A stretch of 64,000 nt of DNA from Hyphomicrobiales bacterium (GCA_021730985.1 JAKFYI010000012.1:1-64000); one strand, 5' to 3'. Numbered from the stretch's first letter, positions 8,980-18,692 are shown. Made by a program: numbers and translations. The notes: generated by a model not told the origin, from the sequence alone.

Positions 8980-8989
8980 AGGGAGCAGA

Positions 8990-9631
8990 CTAGTCCTCCA
9001 GATAATCGCGTACCGCCGCAAACACCGAACGGAACATGTCCGGCGTCAGCACCCCGGTGTTCGTGTTGTAGCGCGAGCAATGATAGCTGCTGAACACCGC
9101 GAGCGGGCCGACCTGGGCCTGGCTGCCATGTTTGAACGCGGCATCCTTCAGCCTACTGCCGAGCGTCCGGACGGTCGTCTCGTGCGAGATGCGGCCGAGC
9201 GTCACGATCGCGCGCAGCCTCGGCATCTCTGCGATGGTGGGCGCGAGAAAATCGCGGCAGGTCTTGATTTCCAGCGGCGTCGGCTTGTTCTCCGGCGGCA
9301 CGCAGCGCACGCCGTTGGTGATGCGGGCATCGACCAGCTTCAGGCTGTCGTCGGGCCGCGCCTCGAACGTGCCGCGCGCGAAGCCGTATTCCTTCAGCGT
9401 GGCGTAGAGCAGGTCGCCGGCATAGTCGCCGGTGAACGGACGGCCGGTGCGGTTGGCGCCCCGCACGCCCGGCGCCAGACCTATGATCAGCAATCGCGCA
9501 TCGAGCGAGCCGAACGACGGCACCGGCGCGTTGAACCAGCTCGGTTCCTTCGCGCGCCATTCCTTGCGGAAGGCAACGAGGCGCGGGCAGCGGGGACAGT
9601 CGCGTCCGGGCTTGCCGGATGAAATGGGCAT
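8990..9631 (-). CDS. Type-5 (UDGb) uracil-DNA glycosylase, Fe-S containing
   Basis: Base-excision repair enzyme removing uracil, and often hypoxanthine, from DNA. Using the ATG at 9631 gives 213 residues and starts just before the conserved DCPRCPRLVAFR. The uracil-pocket motif GLAPGVRGANRTGRPFTGD (51-69) and the SSYHCSRYNTNTGVLT motif (181-196) define family 5. Four cysteines (12, 15, 110, 125) fit the [4Fe-4S] site of family 4/5 enzymes. The frame is open to 9775, but the extra N-terminal part looks non-conserved and would reach the ATG of the divergent gene. Confidence 0.9.
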   Translation of the reverse strand: MPISSGKPGRDCPRCPRLVAFRKEWRAKEPSWFNAPVPSFGSLDARLLIIGLAPGVRGANRTGRPFTGDYAGDLLYATLKEYGFARGTFEARPDDSLKLVDARITNGVRCVPPENKPTPLEIKTCRDFLAPTIAEMPRLRAIVTLGRISHETTVRTLGSRLKDAAFKHGSQAQVGPLAVFSSYHCSRYNTNTGVLTPDMFRSVFAAVRDYLED

Positions 9632-9773
9632 GGGGTTTCGGTTGGTCTTGTCGATCGCCGGATTGTGCCAGCGAAATGGATCAAGCTCCAGCGTTGCCGT
9701 GGAGCCCAACGGCGTTCCGGGATAGGCTGGAGCCATAAGCCGGAGCGCGGACATCCGGCCTTGGGAGGACGCC

Positions 9774-10895
9774 ATGAGGCTCGGGATTCATCGTCGCATT
9801 CAGCTTGGCGCGCTCGCCGCCGTTGTGGCTGCCGGTGCAAGCGCGTGGCTCCCGGCGGGGGCTGCACTGGCGCAGCAGCAGCCGCGCGCGCTGCCGGCAT
9901 TTGCGGTCGATGCGTCGTGGCCGAAGGTGCCCGACAAATACAAGCTCGGCGACGTTTCCAGCATCGCCATCGACGCGCAGGATAATGCCTACGTTCTGCA
10001 TCGCCCGCGCACGCTCAAGCCGGAGGTGGCCGCGAGCGCGGCGCCGCCGGTCGTGGTGTTCGACTCCAATGGCAATTTCATCAAGGCGTGGGGCGGCCCG
10101 GGTTCGGGCTACGAATGGATCGAGCGCGAGCACGGCATCCACATCGACCACAGGGGCTTTGCCTGGATCGGCGGCAACCAGTGCCCGACCTCAGGGACCG
10201 CGGGCCTCAAGCTGGTGGCCGACGACCAGCTTCTCAAGTTCTCGCTCGACGGCAAGTTCGTCCTGCAGATCGGCAAGAGCAACCAGAGCAAGGGCGACGG
10301 CGACACCGCCAATGTGCATCGCGCGGCCGACGCCTGGGTGCGCGCCAGCGAGGTTTTCGTGGCCGACGGCTACGGCAATCACCGCGTCATCGTGTTCGAT
10401 GCCGACACCGGCGCGTTCAAGCGGACCTGGGGCGCGTTCGGCAAGCCGCCCGGCGGCAAGGACAATTGCGCGGTCTCGCGGCTGACGGAGTACGCGCCGG
10501 GCGACGGCCTGCCGGATTTCAACGTGGCGCATTCGATCCGCGTGTCGAATGACGGCACGGTCTACCTCGCCGACCGCGAGAACCGGCGTGTGCAGATGTT
10601 CACCGCCGACGGCAAGTTCGTGAAGCAACTCCGCCGGACCGAGACGCCGTTCGCCGCCAATCTGGCGTTCTCGCCGGACCCCGAGCAGCAGTTTCTCTAT
10701 GTCGGCGGCGGCAAGGCGATCGGCATCGTGGACCGCAAGACGCTCGAATTTCTGGGCTCGGTCCAGGTGCCGGGCCAGCTCGGAGGCGGGCACCACATCG
10801 CCACCGACTCCAAGGGCAACCTTTACATCGCACAGACCGGCGCGGGCATGCAGCGCCTGACGTTCCAGGGAATGTCGAACGCCGCGATGCGCTGA
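9774..10895 (+). CDS. Exported NHL/6-bladed beta-propeller protein
   Basis: 373 residues: a signal peptide (about 1-33, ending ALAQ), then repeated propeller blades with D-x-x-N-x-x-Y/V-V patterns. Visible blades include AIDAQDNAYV, HIDHRGFAWIGG, VFVADGYGNHRVIVFD, RVSNDGTVYLADRENRRVQMF and ATDSKGNLYIAQ. These match NHL-repeat proteins of the SMP-30/peptidyl-alpha-amidating-lyase-like type. It should sit in the periplasm. Several such proteins are lyases or lactonases, but no catalytic residue can be fixed here. Promoter signals should lie in the 140 bp shared with the udg gene. Confidence 0.8.
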   Translation: MRLGIHRRIQLGALAAVVAAGASAWLPAGAALAQQQPRALPAFAVDASWPKVPDKYKLGDVSSIAIDAQDNAYVLHRPRTLKPEVAASAAPPVVVFDSNGNFIKAWGGPGSGYEWIEREHGIHIDHRGFAWIGGNQCPTSGTAGLKLVADDQLLKFSLDGKFVLQIGKSNQSKGDGDTANVHRAADAWVRASEVFVADGYGNHRVIVFDADTGAFKRTWGAFGKPPGGKDNCAVSRLTEYAPGDGLPDFNVAHSIRVSNDGTVYLADRENRRVQMFTADGKFVKQLRRTETPFAANLAFSPDPEQQFLYVGGGKAIGIVDRKTLEFLGSVQVPGQLGGGHHIATDSKGNLYIAQTGAGMQRLTFQGMSNAAMR

Positions 10896-10898
10896 CGC

Positions 10899-11552
10899 TC
10901 AGTCTTCGAAATCGTCGCCGCCGGCGCGCTGTGGGGCAGGGCTGCGCTGCAGGAACTGCGGCGTGTGCGCACGCTCGCCGCGCGGCTCACGCGGCTCCCG
11001 CATCGGATCGCGCGGCGCGCGCTCGGAAGGGTCGCGTCCAACCTTGCTCTGCAGTTCGGAAATGTCGAGGAAGACGTCGGCTTGCCGGCGTAGTTCGTCG
11101 GCCACCATGGGCGGCTGCGTGGTGATGGTCGACACCACCGTGACGCGGACGCCGCGGCGTTGCACGGCCTCGACCAGCGAGCGGAAGTCGCCGTCGCCCG
11201 AGAACAGCACCATGTGGTCGATGTTGGGCGCGAGCTCCATGGCGTCCACGGCGAGCTCGATGTCCATGTTGCCTTTGATCTTGCGGCGGCCGGTCTGGTC
11301 GACGAACTCCTTGGTCGCCTTGGTGACGACCGTGTAGCCGTTGTAATCGAGCCAATCGATCAGCGGCCGGATCGAGGAGTACTCCTGATCCTCGATCACG
11401 GCGGTGTAATAGAACGCGCGAAGAAGATTGCCGCGGGACTGAAATTCCCGCAGCAGGCGCTTGTAGTCGATATCGAAACCCAGCGATTTCGCGGTGGCGT
11501 AAAGGTTGGCGCCATCGATGAACAATGCGGTTTTTTCAACTGGTGCGGACAT
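10899..11552 (-). CDS. NYN-domain (LabA/DUF88) ribonuclease-like protein
   Basis: 217 residues from ATG 11552, which has AGGAAG about 5 nt upstream; the longer frame to 11648 lacks a ribosome site. The PIN-like NYN fold shows its acidic metal-binding positions: FIDGANLY (Asp14), KGNMDIELAVDAME, and FSGDGDFRSLVEAVQRRG. The C-terminus is an Arg/Glu/Pro-rich disordered tail. NYN proteins are metal-dependent RNases or RNA-binding factors; cyanobacterial LabA affects circadian output. The target RNA is unknown. Confidence 0.85.
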   Translation of the reverse strand: MSAPVEKTALFIDGANLYATAKSLGFDIDYKRLLREFQSRGNLLRAFYYTAVIEDQEYSSIRPLIDWLDYNGYTVVTKATKEFVDQTGRRKIKGNMDIELAVDAMELAPNIDHMVLFSGDGDFRSLVEAVQRRGVRVTVVSTITTQPPMVADELRRQADVFLDISELQSKVGRDPSERAPRDPMREPREPRGERAHTPQFLQRSPAPQRAGGDDFED

Positions 11553-11912
11553 GATGCTTCCTGAACTGTTTCTCGTGATCGCCAATGCCTTGAACCCAGA
11601 CCCTTGAACCCAAGCCTGGAACCCGGGGCCTGCAAGAACCGCCTGCAACCGCTCCCCCGGGCCACTGCCCGAAGTCCGGCCTGATCTTCATTTTATCGGG
11701 ACCGAACGGCGCTCCGCCTCAAACAGGCAGGCCAATACCGCCACGACCACCCGACGTAAAAAATGATAAATCCCAATAGCCTAGGTTTGTTCCGGATGGG
11801 GTAACAAAGGCGGAAAGCCCCGCCAAGGGCCAATTTTGCGGGCTTGCGCTTTATGCATTCCAGGGCTACTTAGGCCGCAACCTCAAGACAACGTACCGTT
11901 GCAGGAGCGCCC
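11553..11912. other. 360-bp gene-free region upstream of rpoZ
   Basis: No convincing gene. Near 11585-11625 there are short tandem echoes of cttgaaccca. A relatively AT-rich patch (aaaaaatgataaat) lies around 11758-11770. The rpoZ promoter candidate is near the right end. The NYN gene's promoter must also be here. Confidence 0.5.
11844..11872 (+). promoter_or_regulatory. Candidate housekeeping promoter of rpoZ
   Basis: A -35 TTGCGC (11844-11849), a 17-bp spacer and a -10 TACTTA (11867-11872) place initiation near 11879. That leaves a leader of about 34 nt before the rpoZ ATG. TTGCG-type -35 boxes with 17-bp spacing recur before rsh and hppA in this window. Confidence 0.45.
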
Positions 11913-12308
11913 ATGGCCCGCGTTACCGTCGAAGATTGCATCGATAAGGTCGATAATCGCTTCGATCTCGTGCTGCTGGCCAGCCATCGCGCCCGCATGA
12001 TTTCGTCGGGCGGTCCGATCACCATCGAGCGCGACAACGACAAGAACCCGGTGGTGGCCCTGCGCGAGATCGCCGACGAGACGGTTTCGCCGGAGGACCT
12101 GAAGGAAGACCTGATCCATTCGCTGCAGAAGTACGTCGAGGTCGACGAACCGGAGTCCGACTCGGTGCCGCTGATCGCGGGTTCGGGCGGCTCGGTCGAT
12201 GCCGACGACACCGATGTCGCGGTCGAGCACATGAGCGAGGAAGAGCTGCTCAAGGGCCTGGAAGGGCTCGCCCCCCCGGAGGAGCAGCCGGAGCCCGACG
12301 AGGAGTAG
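11913..12308 (+). CDS. rpoZ: DNA-directed RNA polymerase omega subunit
   Basis: 131 residues. The N-terminal [19 protein letters not shown] and the following ASHRAR and [10 protein letters not shown] are canonical omega. It binds the beta-prime C-terminus, assists polymerase assembly and forms part of a ppGpp site in proteobacteria. The acidic C-terminal tail (ending [10 protein letters not shown]) is the long alphaproteobacterial form. GGAG lies 6-7 nt before the ATG. The next gene is rsh, the ppGpp synthetase/hydrolase, so effector and target are neighbours, as in many proteobacteria. Confidence 0.98.
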   Translation: MARVTVEDCIDKVDNRFDLVLLASHRARMISSGGPITIERDNDKNPVVALREIADETVSPEDLKEDLIHSLQKYVEVDEPESDSVPLIAGSGGSVDADDTDVAVEHMSEEELLKGLEGLAPPEEQPEPDEE

Positions 12309-12335
12309 GAGCCGGGCCGGAAGATCGGCAGAACA

Positions 12336-12408
12336 CGGGCCAGTACTGGCCCGGAAGAGGCCGAGGAACAACCGCGAGGAACATAAGGCCCGGCATGCCG
12401 GGCCTTAT
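12336..12408 (+). terminator. Two perfect palindromes after rpoZ, possible transcript end
   Basis: An 18-bp perfect palindrome (12336-12353, centred on agtact) is followed 29 bp later by a 26-bp perfect palindrome (12383-12408, centred on catg). Either could fold into a very stable hairpin. Neither is followed by a T-run, so this is not a classic intrinsic terminator. It could be an RNA-stabilising or Rho-assisted 3' end, or a protein-binding site. Confidence 0.5.
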
Positions 12409-12438
12409 CCATTTCGTGAACCATTTCCTGGTGCTTCC

Positions 12439-12467
12439 TTGCGACGGCATCGTATCCGCATGATATC
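12439..12467 (+). promoter_or_regulatory. Candidate promoter of rsh
   Basis: TTGCGA (12439-12444), 17 bp, then GATATC (12462-12467). Initiation would fall near 12474, two bases before the most upstream rsh ATG (12476). That argues for a downstream translation start, unless the message is leaderless. Confidence 0.35.
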
Positions 12468-12598
12468 TTGAGGTTATGGCCCGTTCGACGACCGACCTGC
12501 CACGCATGCAGAATCCGGCGCGCAGCCGCGTGCCGCTCAAGCGCGGCCTCAATGTCCTGTCACAAGCCATGGGAAAGACGGAGAAATCTCCGATACCC

Positions 12599-14818
12599 AT
12601 GATGCGGCAGTACGAGCTGGTCGAACGCGTCCGCCGCTACAATCCCGACACGGACGAAGCGCTCCTCAACCGCGCGTATGTCTACGCCATGAAGGCGCAC
12701 GGCGAGCAGAAGCGCGCGTCGGGCGACCCGTACTTCTCGCATCCGCTTGAAGTCGCAGCGATTTTGACCGACCTGAAGGTCGATGACGCGACCATCGCGG
12801 CAGCCCTGTTGCACGACACGATTGAGGATACGCCGACCACAAGAGCTGAGATCGATCAGATATTTGGCCCCGATATCGGTCACCTGGTCGAAGGACTGAC
12901 CAAGCTCAAAAAGCTCGACCTGGTTTCGCGCGAAGCCAAGCAGGCGGAGAACCTCCGCAAACTTCTTCTGGCCATTGCCGACGATGTTCGGGTTCTTCTG
13001 ATCAAGCTCGCCGACCGCCTGCACAACATGCGGACGCTGCATCACATGCAGGCGGAGGGACGCCGCCGCATCGCCCAGGAAACCCTCGATATCTACGCGC
13101 CTCTCGCCGGCCGCATGGGCATGCACGGCGTGCGTGAGGAAATGGAGGACCTGGCGTTCCGCGAACTCTATCCCGAGGCCCACCATGTCATCAGTGGCCG
13201 CCTCAACGCGCTGGCGGAGCGTAGCAAGGAACTGATCGAGGAGATCGAGCAGCAGCTAACGCGCAGGTTGGCCGATTCCGGCATCGCCGCCGAGGTCGAC
13301 GGCCGCTGCAAGCGCGCCCATTCGATCTGGCGCAAGATGGAACGCAAGTCGGTCGCGTTCGAGCAACTATCGGACATTTTCGGCTTCCGGGTCATCGTCA
13401 AGACGCTGCCGGAGTGCTACCGCGCGCTCGGCGTGGTCCACACGACTTGGCCTGTCGTGCCAGGCCGCTTCAAGGACTACATCTCGACGCCCAAACAGAA
13501 CGACTACCGTTCGATCCACACGACCGTAATCGGCCCCGGCAAGCAGCGCGTGGAGCTGCAGTTCCGCACCGAGGAGATGCACGAGATCGCGGAATACGGC
13601 ATCGCCGCGCACGCGATTTACAAGGATGACGCGGGCTCACCGACGGAATTGCTGTCTCGCGAGTCCAACGCCTACGGCTGGTTGCGCCGGACCATCGAAT
13701 TGCTTGCCGAAGGCTCCAATCCGGAAGAATTTCTCGAACACACCAAGCTCGAGCTGTTCCACGATCAGGTGTTCAGCTTCACCCCCAAAGGTAAGTTGAT
13801 CGCGCTACCGCGGCGCGCGACTCCGATCGACTTCGCCTACGCGGTCCACACCGACGTTGGCAATCGCGCCGTGGGCTGCAAGATCAACGGCAAGATCTCG
13901 CCCCTGGTGTCGGAGCTCATCAACGGCGACGAGGTGGAAATCCTCACCTCCAAAGCTCAGAGCGCGCCGCCGGCGGCCTGGGAATCGATCGTGCTCACCG
14001 GTAAGGCACGGCTCGCAATCCGCAGGGCGACGCGCAGCGCCGTTCGCGTGCAGTATGCCGCGCTGGGCCGGCAGATCGTGCAACGCCTCTGCCAGCGGGC
14101 CAAGCGCGAATATTCGGACGAGAAGTTGCAGGGCGCCTTGCACCGGCTGGCGCGCAGTTCGATCGATGAGGTGTTCGCTGCGGTCGGCCGCGGCGAAATG
14201 CGGCCGTCCGACGTCGCACGCTCGATGTATCCCGATTACAAGGAAGAGCGCATTGCGGCCGTGCCGCCACCGAAGTCGGACGGCGGCTGGTTTGGCCTCA
14301 AGATGGGCAAGGCGCTGATGTTCAAGGTGCCGGCGGAAGGCGATGCTCAGCCGGCGGACAGAGGCGAGTCGATCCCAATCCGTGGCATCAACTCAGACTT
14401 GCCGGTGCGCTTCGCGCCGAATGGCGGCGCGGTGCCGGGCGACCGGATCGTCGGCATCGTAACGCCGGGCGAGGGGATCACCATCTATCCCATCCAGTCG
14501 CCCACGCTCAAAGAGTTCGAGGACCATCCGGAGCGCTGGCTCGACGTGCGCTGGGATATCGACGACCGCATCCCGCAGCGCTTCCCGGCGCGCATCGCTA
14601 TCCAATCGGTGAATGAGCCCGGCACGCTTGCCCAGATCGCCCAGGTGATCGCCGAGCATGACGGCAACATCGACAATATTCGCATGGCCCGGCGGTCGCC
14701 GGACTTCACCGACTGCGTCATCGATCTCGAGGTTTACGACGTCAAGCATCTCAGCGCCATCATCGCGCAATTGCGGGCCAAGAAGGTGGTGGCCACCGCC
14801 GAACGGGTCAACAACTAG
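12599..14818 (+). CDS. rsh: Bifunctional (p)ppGpp synthetase/hydrolase, RelA/SpoT family
   Basis: Makes and degrades the stringent-response alarmones. From ATG 12599 it has 739 residues, beginning [15 protein letters not shown] as in the alphaproteobacterial Rsh proteins I recall; an open frame begins at ATG 12476. Domain order: HD hydrolase with YFSHP (His48) and HDTIED (His72-Asp73) intact; synthetase with [11 protein letters not shown] and [12 protein letters not shown]; helical region; C-terminal ACT ([25 protein letters not shown]). The R-x-K-D form of the synthetase motif is the bifunctional type. No second Rsh is in the window. It follows rpoZ and precedes pdxJ. Confidence 0.95.
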   Translation: MMRQYELVERVRRYNPDTDEALLNRAYVYAMKAHGEQKRASGDPYFSHPLEVAAILTDLKVDDATIAAALLHDTIEDTPTTRAEIDQIFGPDIGHLVEGLTKLKKLDLVSREAKQAENLRKLLLAIADDVRVLLIKLADRLHNMRTLHHMQAEGRRRIAQETLDIYAPLAGRMGMHGVREEMEDLAFRELYPEAHHVISGRLNALAERSKELIEEIEQQLTRRLADSGIAAEVDGRCKRAHSIWRKMERKSVAFEQLSDIFGFRVIVKTLPECYRALGVVHTTWPVVPGRFKDYISTPKQNDYRSIHTTVIGPGKQRVELQFRTEEMHEIAEYGIAAHAIYKDDAGSPTELLSRESNAYGWLRRTIELLAEGSNPEEFLEHTKLELFHDQVFSFTPKGKLIALPRRATPIDFAYAVHTDVGNRAVGCKINGKISPLVSELINGDEVEILTSKAQSAPPAAWESIVLTGKARLAIRRATRSAVRVQYAALGRQIVQRLCQRAKREYSDEKLQGALHRLARSSIDEVFAAVGRGEMRPSDVARSMYPDYKEERIAAVPPPKSDGGWFGLKMGKALMFKVPAEGDAQPADRGESIPIRGINSDLPVRFAPNGGAVPGDRIVGIVTPGEGITIYPIQSPTLKEFEDHPERWLDVRWDIDDRIPQRFPARIAIQSVNEPGTLAQIAQVIAEHDGNIDNIRMARRSPDFTDCVIDLEVYDVKHLSAIIAQLRAKKVVATAERVNN

Positions 14819-14856
14819 ATCGTCAACGACCGGATTCATCGATACAGGACAACGAC

Positions 14857-15633
14857 GTGCCGGCGATTCCTCATCTGCGACTAGGGGTCAACATCGACCA
14901 CGTCGCCACCATCCGAAACGCCCGCGGCGGCCGTCATCCGGACCCGGTTCGCGCGGCCAAGCTCGCGATCGCGGCGGGTGCCGATGGCGTGACCGCGCAC
15001 CTGCGTGAAGACCGGCGCCACATCAGCGATGACGACATTGCCCGCCTCAAAGCGGAGATCGCCAAGCCGCTCAACCTGGAGATGGCGGCAACCGCCGAGA
15101 TGGTGGCGATCGCGTTGCGTACACATCCGAACGCGGCCTGCCTGGTTCCGGAGCGCCGCGCCGAACGCACCACCGAGGGCGGCCTGGACGTGGCCGGCGG
15201 CCGTGCCGATCTGGCGCCAAAGATTGGGGAGCTTCGAGGCGCAAACATCCGCGTGTCGCTGTTCATCGCGGCCGACCCGTCGCAGATCGAGGCGGCGGCT
15301 GCAGTCGGTGCGCCGGTGATCGAAATCCACACCGGAGCGTGGTGTCACGCGCTGGCCGACGGCAATGCTGGGCTCGCCGATTCAGAATGGCGCCGCATCC
15401 GCGAGGGTGTCCGCCTTGCCAAGAGCCTTGGGCTGGAGGTCCACGCAGGTCATGGCCTCGACTACGCGAGCGCCGAGACCATCGCCGCGTTGCCCGAGAT
15501 CGTCGAACTCAACATCGGTCATTTTCTGGTCGGCGAGGCCGTGTTCGTCGGCCTCGACGAGACGATTAAGACGATGCGCCACGCGATGATGCGCGGCCGT
15601 GCGCGCGCGACCGCCGGAGAAAATCGCCCGTGA
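14857..15633 (+). CDS. pdxJ: Pyridoxine 5'-phosphate synthase
   Basis: Closes the ring of vitamin B6 from deoxyxylulose 5-phosphate and 3-amino-1-hydroxyacetone 1-phosphate. 258 residues of TIM-barrel with [16 protein letters not shown] at the start, then [24 protein letters not shown] and the late VHAGHGLDY. The start is a GTG with AGGA 8 nt upstream. The stop overlaps the acpS GTG by four bases (GTGA). PdxJ-AcpS-LepB-Rnc-Era is a long-conserved proteobacterial order. Confidence 0.97.
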   Translation: MPAIPHLRLGVNIDHVATIRNARGGRHPDPVRAAKLAIAAGADGVTAHLREDRRHISDDDIARLKAEIAKPLNLEMAATAEMVAIALRTHPNAACLVPERRAERTTEGGLDVAGGRADLAPKIGELRGANIRVSLFIAADPSQIEAAAAVGAPVIEIHTGAWCHALADGNAGLADSEWRRIREGVRLAKSLGLEVHAGHGLDYASAETIAALPEIVELNIGHFLVGEAVFVGLDETIKTMRHAMMRGRARATAGENRP

Positions 15634-16070
15634 TACTCGGCATCGGTTCCGACATCACCGACGTGCGGCGCATCGCCAAGGTGATCGAACGGCACGGAGA
15701 CCGTTTCCTCGACCGCATCTTCACACCGGTGGAGCGCGCGCGCGCCGAGCGGCGGAGAAACAAAGTCGAGACCTATGCCAAGCGGTTTGCCGCCAAGGAG
15801 GCCTGCGCCAAGGCGCTTGGCACCGGCATCCGATCGGGGGTGTGGTGGCGCGACATGGGCGTGGTGAACCGCCCCGGCGGGCAGCCCACCATGCAACTCA
15901 CAGGCGGGGCGCACCGAAGGCTCCAGGCCATTACGCCGCCGGGTCACGAAGCCCGAATCGATCTCACCATCTCCGACGAAGGTCCCATGGCGGTGGCTTA
16001 TGTGATCATTTCAAGCGTGTCGCCCGCCGAGGGCGGCTCAGGGAACCTTTCCGGCGGCCGGCCAGAGTGA
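15630..16070 (+). CDS. acpS: Holo-[acyl-carrier-protein] synthase
   Basis: Transfers 4'-phosphopantetheine from CoA to apo-ACP. The metal/CoA site is visible in [15 protein letters not shown] (Asp8) and [17 protein letters not shown] (Glu near 57). 146 residues, slightly longer than the usual 120-130 because of a C-terminal Gly/Ser-rich tail. GTG start overlapping the pdxJ stop. Confidence 0.95.
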   Translation: MILGIGSDITDVRRIAKVIERHGDRFLDRIFTPVERARAERRRNKVETYAKRFAAKEACAKALGTGIRSGVWWRDMGVVNRPGGQPTMQLTGGAHRRLQAITPPGHEARIDLTISDEGPMAVAYVIISSVSPAEGGSGNLSGGRPE

Positions 16071-16199
16071 AAGAATAACCCACTGAAATAATGAATCTAA
16101 TTCGGTGTCGTCGAAGTGACCATGTGGCTCCGGCGATTGATTGCGCGGTCCGGAACCAGCCGCTACAAGCACTCGGAACGTCCAAGGGAAATGAGGTCC

Positions 16200-16952
16200 A
16201 TGAGCGTGGCCAGCAATGCGAAGCGCAAAGAAGGCGGTATTGGTGAATTCATCCGCCTGCTGATTCACGCCGGATTGATCGCTCTCGTTATCCGCACCTT
16301 CCTGTTTCAGCCCTTCAACATTCCATCCGGTTCGATGAAGGCGACGCTGCTGGTCGGCGACTACCTGTTTGTGTCGAAATTCTCATATGGCTACAGCTAC
16401 TTCTCGCTGCCGCTGTCGCCTCCGCTGTTCACCGGCCGCTTCCTTGGCACGCCGCCTGAGCGTGGCGATATCGTGGTGTTCCGGCTGCCAAAGGAAGACT
16501 CGGTCGATTACATCAAGCGCGTGATCGGTCTTCCAAACGATCGAATCCAGATGATCCAGGGCGTGCTGCATATCAACGGCACGCCGGTGCAGCGCGAACG
16601 TGTCGAGGAGTTCGTCGATATCGACGAGGGCGGCCGCGCCACGCGCGTGCGGCAATGGCGCGAGACGCTGCCGAACGGCGTCTCCTACAAGACGCTTGAG
16701 CTCCCCTACAATCTGCAATCCGACAACACCGACGTCTATCAGGTGCCGCCCAACAACTATTTCATGATGGGCGACAACCGGCACAACTCCACCGACAGCC
16801 GATTCCCTCAGGTGGGCTTTGTGCCGTTCCAGAATCTCATCGGCCGGGCGCAGATCATCTTCTTCTCCGTGGCCGAGGGAGAGCGTGCCTGGGAGATCTG
16901 GCGCTGGCCGTGGACGGTGCGCTGGAATCGCCTGTTCTCGATTGTGCGATGA
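16200..16952 (+). CDS. lepB: Signal peptidase I
   Basis: Inner-membrane serine protease that removes Sec and Tat signal peptides. From ATG 16200 (GAGG four bases upstream) it has 250 residues: one transmembrane segment (about 17-37), then box B IPSGSMKATLLVGDYLFVSK with nucleophile Ser45. Box D follows with DYIKRVIGLPND and general base Lys106, then box E FMMGDNRHNSTDSR. The open frame to 16116 adds a non-conserved Arg-rich stretch. Its stop overlaps the rnc start as ATGA. Confidence 0.97.
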   Translation: MSVASNAKRKEGGIGEFIRLLIHAGLIALVIRTFLFQPFNIPSGSMKATLLVGDYLFVSKFSYGYSYFSLPLSPPLFTGRFLGTPPERGDIVVFRLPKEDSVDYIKRVIGLPNDRIQMIQGVLHINGTPVQRERVEEFVDIDEGGRATRVRQWRETLPNGVSYKTLELPYNLQSDNTDVYQVPPNNYFMMGDNRHNSTDSRFPQVGFVPFQNLIGRAQIIFFSVAEGERAWEIWRWPWTVRWNRLFSIVR

Positions 16953-17776
16953 GCCGGTCGCTCAAACGCAAGAACGCCTCGCCACCGAGGCAACGAGCCC
17001 CAGAATCCGCCACCGCCGTTGAGCCGCGGGCCGCAAAGTCCGTGGCTCCGAAGCGCGCGCCGGCTGCGCGCAAGCGCGCAGCCGCGACCAGCGAGCTTGA
17101 GAAGACCATCGGGTATCGCTTCAAGGACGGGGAATTGCTGGTGCGTGCGTTGACGCACATCTCGGCGCTTGCCGGCGGCAGCCGGACTGGAAGCTACCAG
17201 CGGCTGGAGTTCCTGGGCGACCACGTTCTCGGCTTGGTCATTTCGGAAATGCTATTTCTGGCGTTTCCGCGCGGCGATGAAGGCGAGCTGTCGCGCCGCC
17301 TCGCGGACCTGGTGCGCCGCGATAGCTGCGCGGACGTGGCGCGCGCCATCAATCTGGGCGAGGCGCTGCGGCTCGGCGCTTCGGAATCCAACGCGGGCGG
17401 CCGCTCGCGAACCGCGATCCTTGCCGATGTCTGCGAGGCACTGGTCGGTGCGGTGTTCCTCGACGGCGGCTATGCGGAAGCCCACGCGCTGGTCGAGCGG
17501 CTGTGGGGCGAGCGCATGCGCGTGCCCACGCGGCCGTTGCGCGATCCAAAAACCATGCTGCAGGAATGGGCGCAGGCGCGCGGCCTTCCGACGCCGACCT
17601 ACAAAGAGGTCGAGCGGATCGGTCCGCACCACAACCCGGAATTCCGAATTGCCGTAAGCTTGCCGCAGCGGGAGCCGGCCGAGGGGCGAGGGCGCTCCAA
17701 GCGCGTCGCCGAGCAGGCGGCCGCCGCCGCCATGCTTGAGCGCGAGGGCGTCAGCGTGGACAGAATCGATGGATGA
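16949..17776 (+). CDS. rnc: Ribonuclease III
   Basis: Double-strand-specific RNase for rRNA processing. From the ATG overlapping the lepB stop it has 275 residues. The first ~46 residues are a Lys/Arg/Ala/Pro-rich extension absent from E. coli RNase III. The catalytic domain follows (YQRLEFLGDHVLGL, acid residues near 87-91; LADVCEALVGAVFLDGGY), then the dsRNA-binding domain (PKTMLQEWAQARGLPTPTYK). The extension could add RNA affinity or be disordered. Confidence 0.97.
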   Translation: MSRSLKRKNASPPRQRAPESATAVEPRAAKSVAPKRAPAARKRAAATSELEKTIGYRFKDGELLVRALTHISALAGGSRTGSYQRLEFLGDHVLGLVISEMLFLAFPRGDEGELSRRLADLVRRDSCADVARAINLGEALRLGASESNAGGRSRTAILADVCEALVGAVFLDGGYAEAHALVERLWGERMRVPTRPLRDPKTMLQEWAQARGLPTPTYKEVERIGPHHNPEFRIAVSLPQREPAEGRGRSKRVAEQAAAAAMLEREGVSVDRIDG

Positions 17777-18692
17777 GTTGGAGAAGACTGAGCAGGGCCC
17801 CAGGCGCTGCGGCTTTATCGCGCTGATCGGTGCGCCCAACGCAGGCAAGTCCACGCTGACCAACGCACTGACCGGTAGCAAGGTCGCGATCGTTACGCCG
17901 AAAGTGCAGACCACGCGGGCGCTGGTTCGCGGTATCGCATTAGCCGGCAACGCGCAGCTCATCCTGGTCGATACGCCCGGCATTTTCACGCCGAAGCGGC
18001 GGCTCGACCGCGCCATGGTAACCACCGCTTGGAGCGGGGCGCATGATGCCGACCTGGTGGCGGTCTTGATCGACGCCACGGCAGGGATCGACAGCGAAGC
18101 GGACGCAATTCTCAACAAGATCGGCGACATCAACAAGCCGAAGGTGCTGGTGCTGAACAAGGTCGACATTGCCGACAAGCCGAGGCTGCTGAAACTCGCG
18201 GAGAGCGCGAATGCGCGCGCCAAATTCTCCACAACCTTCATGATCTCGGCGATGACCGGCGACGGCGTGGACGATCTTCGCGATTGGCTCGCGGCTCATG
18301 TGCCGGAGGGGCCTTGGCACTATCCGGAAGACGAAGTCTCCGACGCGCCGCAGCGTCAGCTCGCCTCCGAGATCACTCGTGAAAAGCTTTATCTGAAGCT
18401 GCACCAAGAGTTGCCCTACCAATCGACGGTGGAGACCGAAGTCTGGACCGAGCGCAAGGACGGCTCGGTGCGGATCGAGCAGACGATCTACGTGGAGCGC
18501 GACAGCCAGAAGAAGATTGTGCTCGGCAAGGACGGCCGTTCGATCCGTGCGATTGGCTCGGCGTCGCGGCGCGAGCTTTCGGAAATCCTGGAAAGACCGG
18601 TCCACCTGTTCCTGTTTGTAAAGGTGCGTGAGCACTGGGGTGACGACCCCGAGCGCTATCGGGCGATGGGGCTGGAATATCCCAAGGAGTAA
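17769..18692 (+). CDS. era: GTPase Era
   Basis: 30S-assembly GTPase that binds the 3' end of 16S rRNA. 307 residues: G1 GAPNAGKST (21-29), G2 TTRALVRG, G3 DTPG, G4 NKVD, then the C-terminal KH domain with ITREKLYLKLHQELPY and GKDGRSIRAIGSASRREL. Start ATG 17769 overlaps the end of rnc by eight bases, indicating translational coupling. Confidence 0.97.
   Translation: MDELEKTEQGPRRCGFIALIGAPNAGKSTLTNALTGSKVAIVTPKVQTTRALVRGIALAGNAQLILVDTPGIFTPKRRLDRAMVTTAWSGAHDADLVAVLIDATAGIDSEADAILNKIGDINKPKVLVLNKVDIADKPRLLKLAESANARAKFSTTFMISAMTGDGVDDLRDWLAAHVPEGPWHYPEDEVSDAPQRQLASEITREKLYLKLHQELPYQSTVETEVWTERKDGSVRIEQTIYVERDSQKKIVLGKDGRSIRAIGSASRRELSEILERPVHLFLFVKVREHWGDDPERYRAMGLEYPKE

Noticed and set aside
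9631..9775. Extended UDGb N-terminus sharing the ATG region of the divergent propeller gene
   Set aside because: The extra 48 residues are not conserved-looking, and the two genes need promoter space between them.
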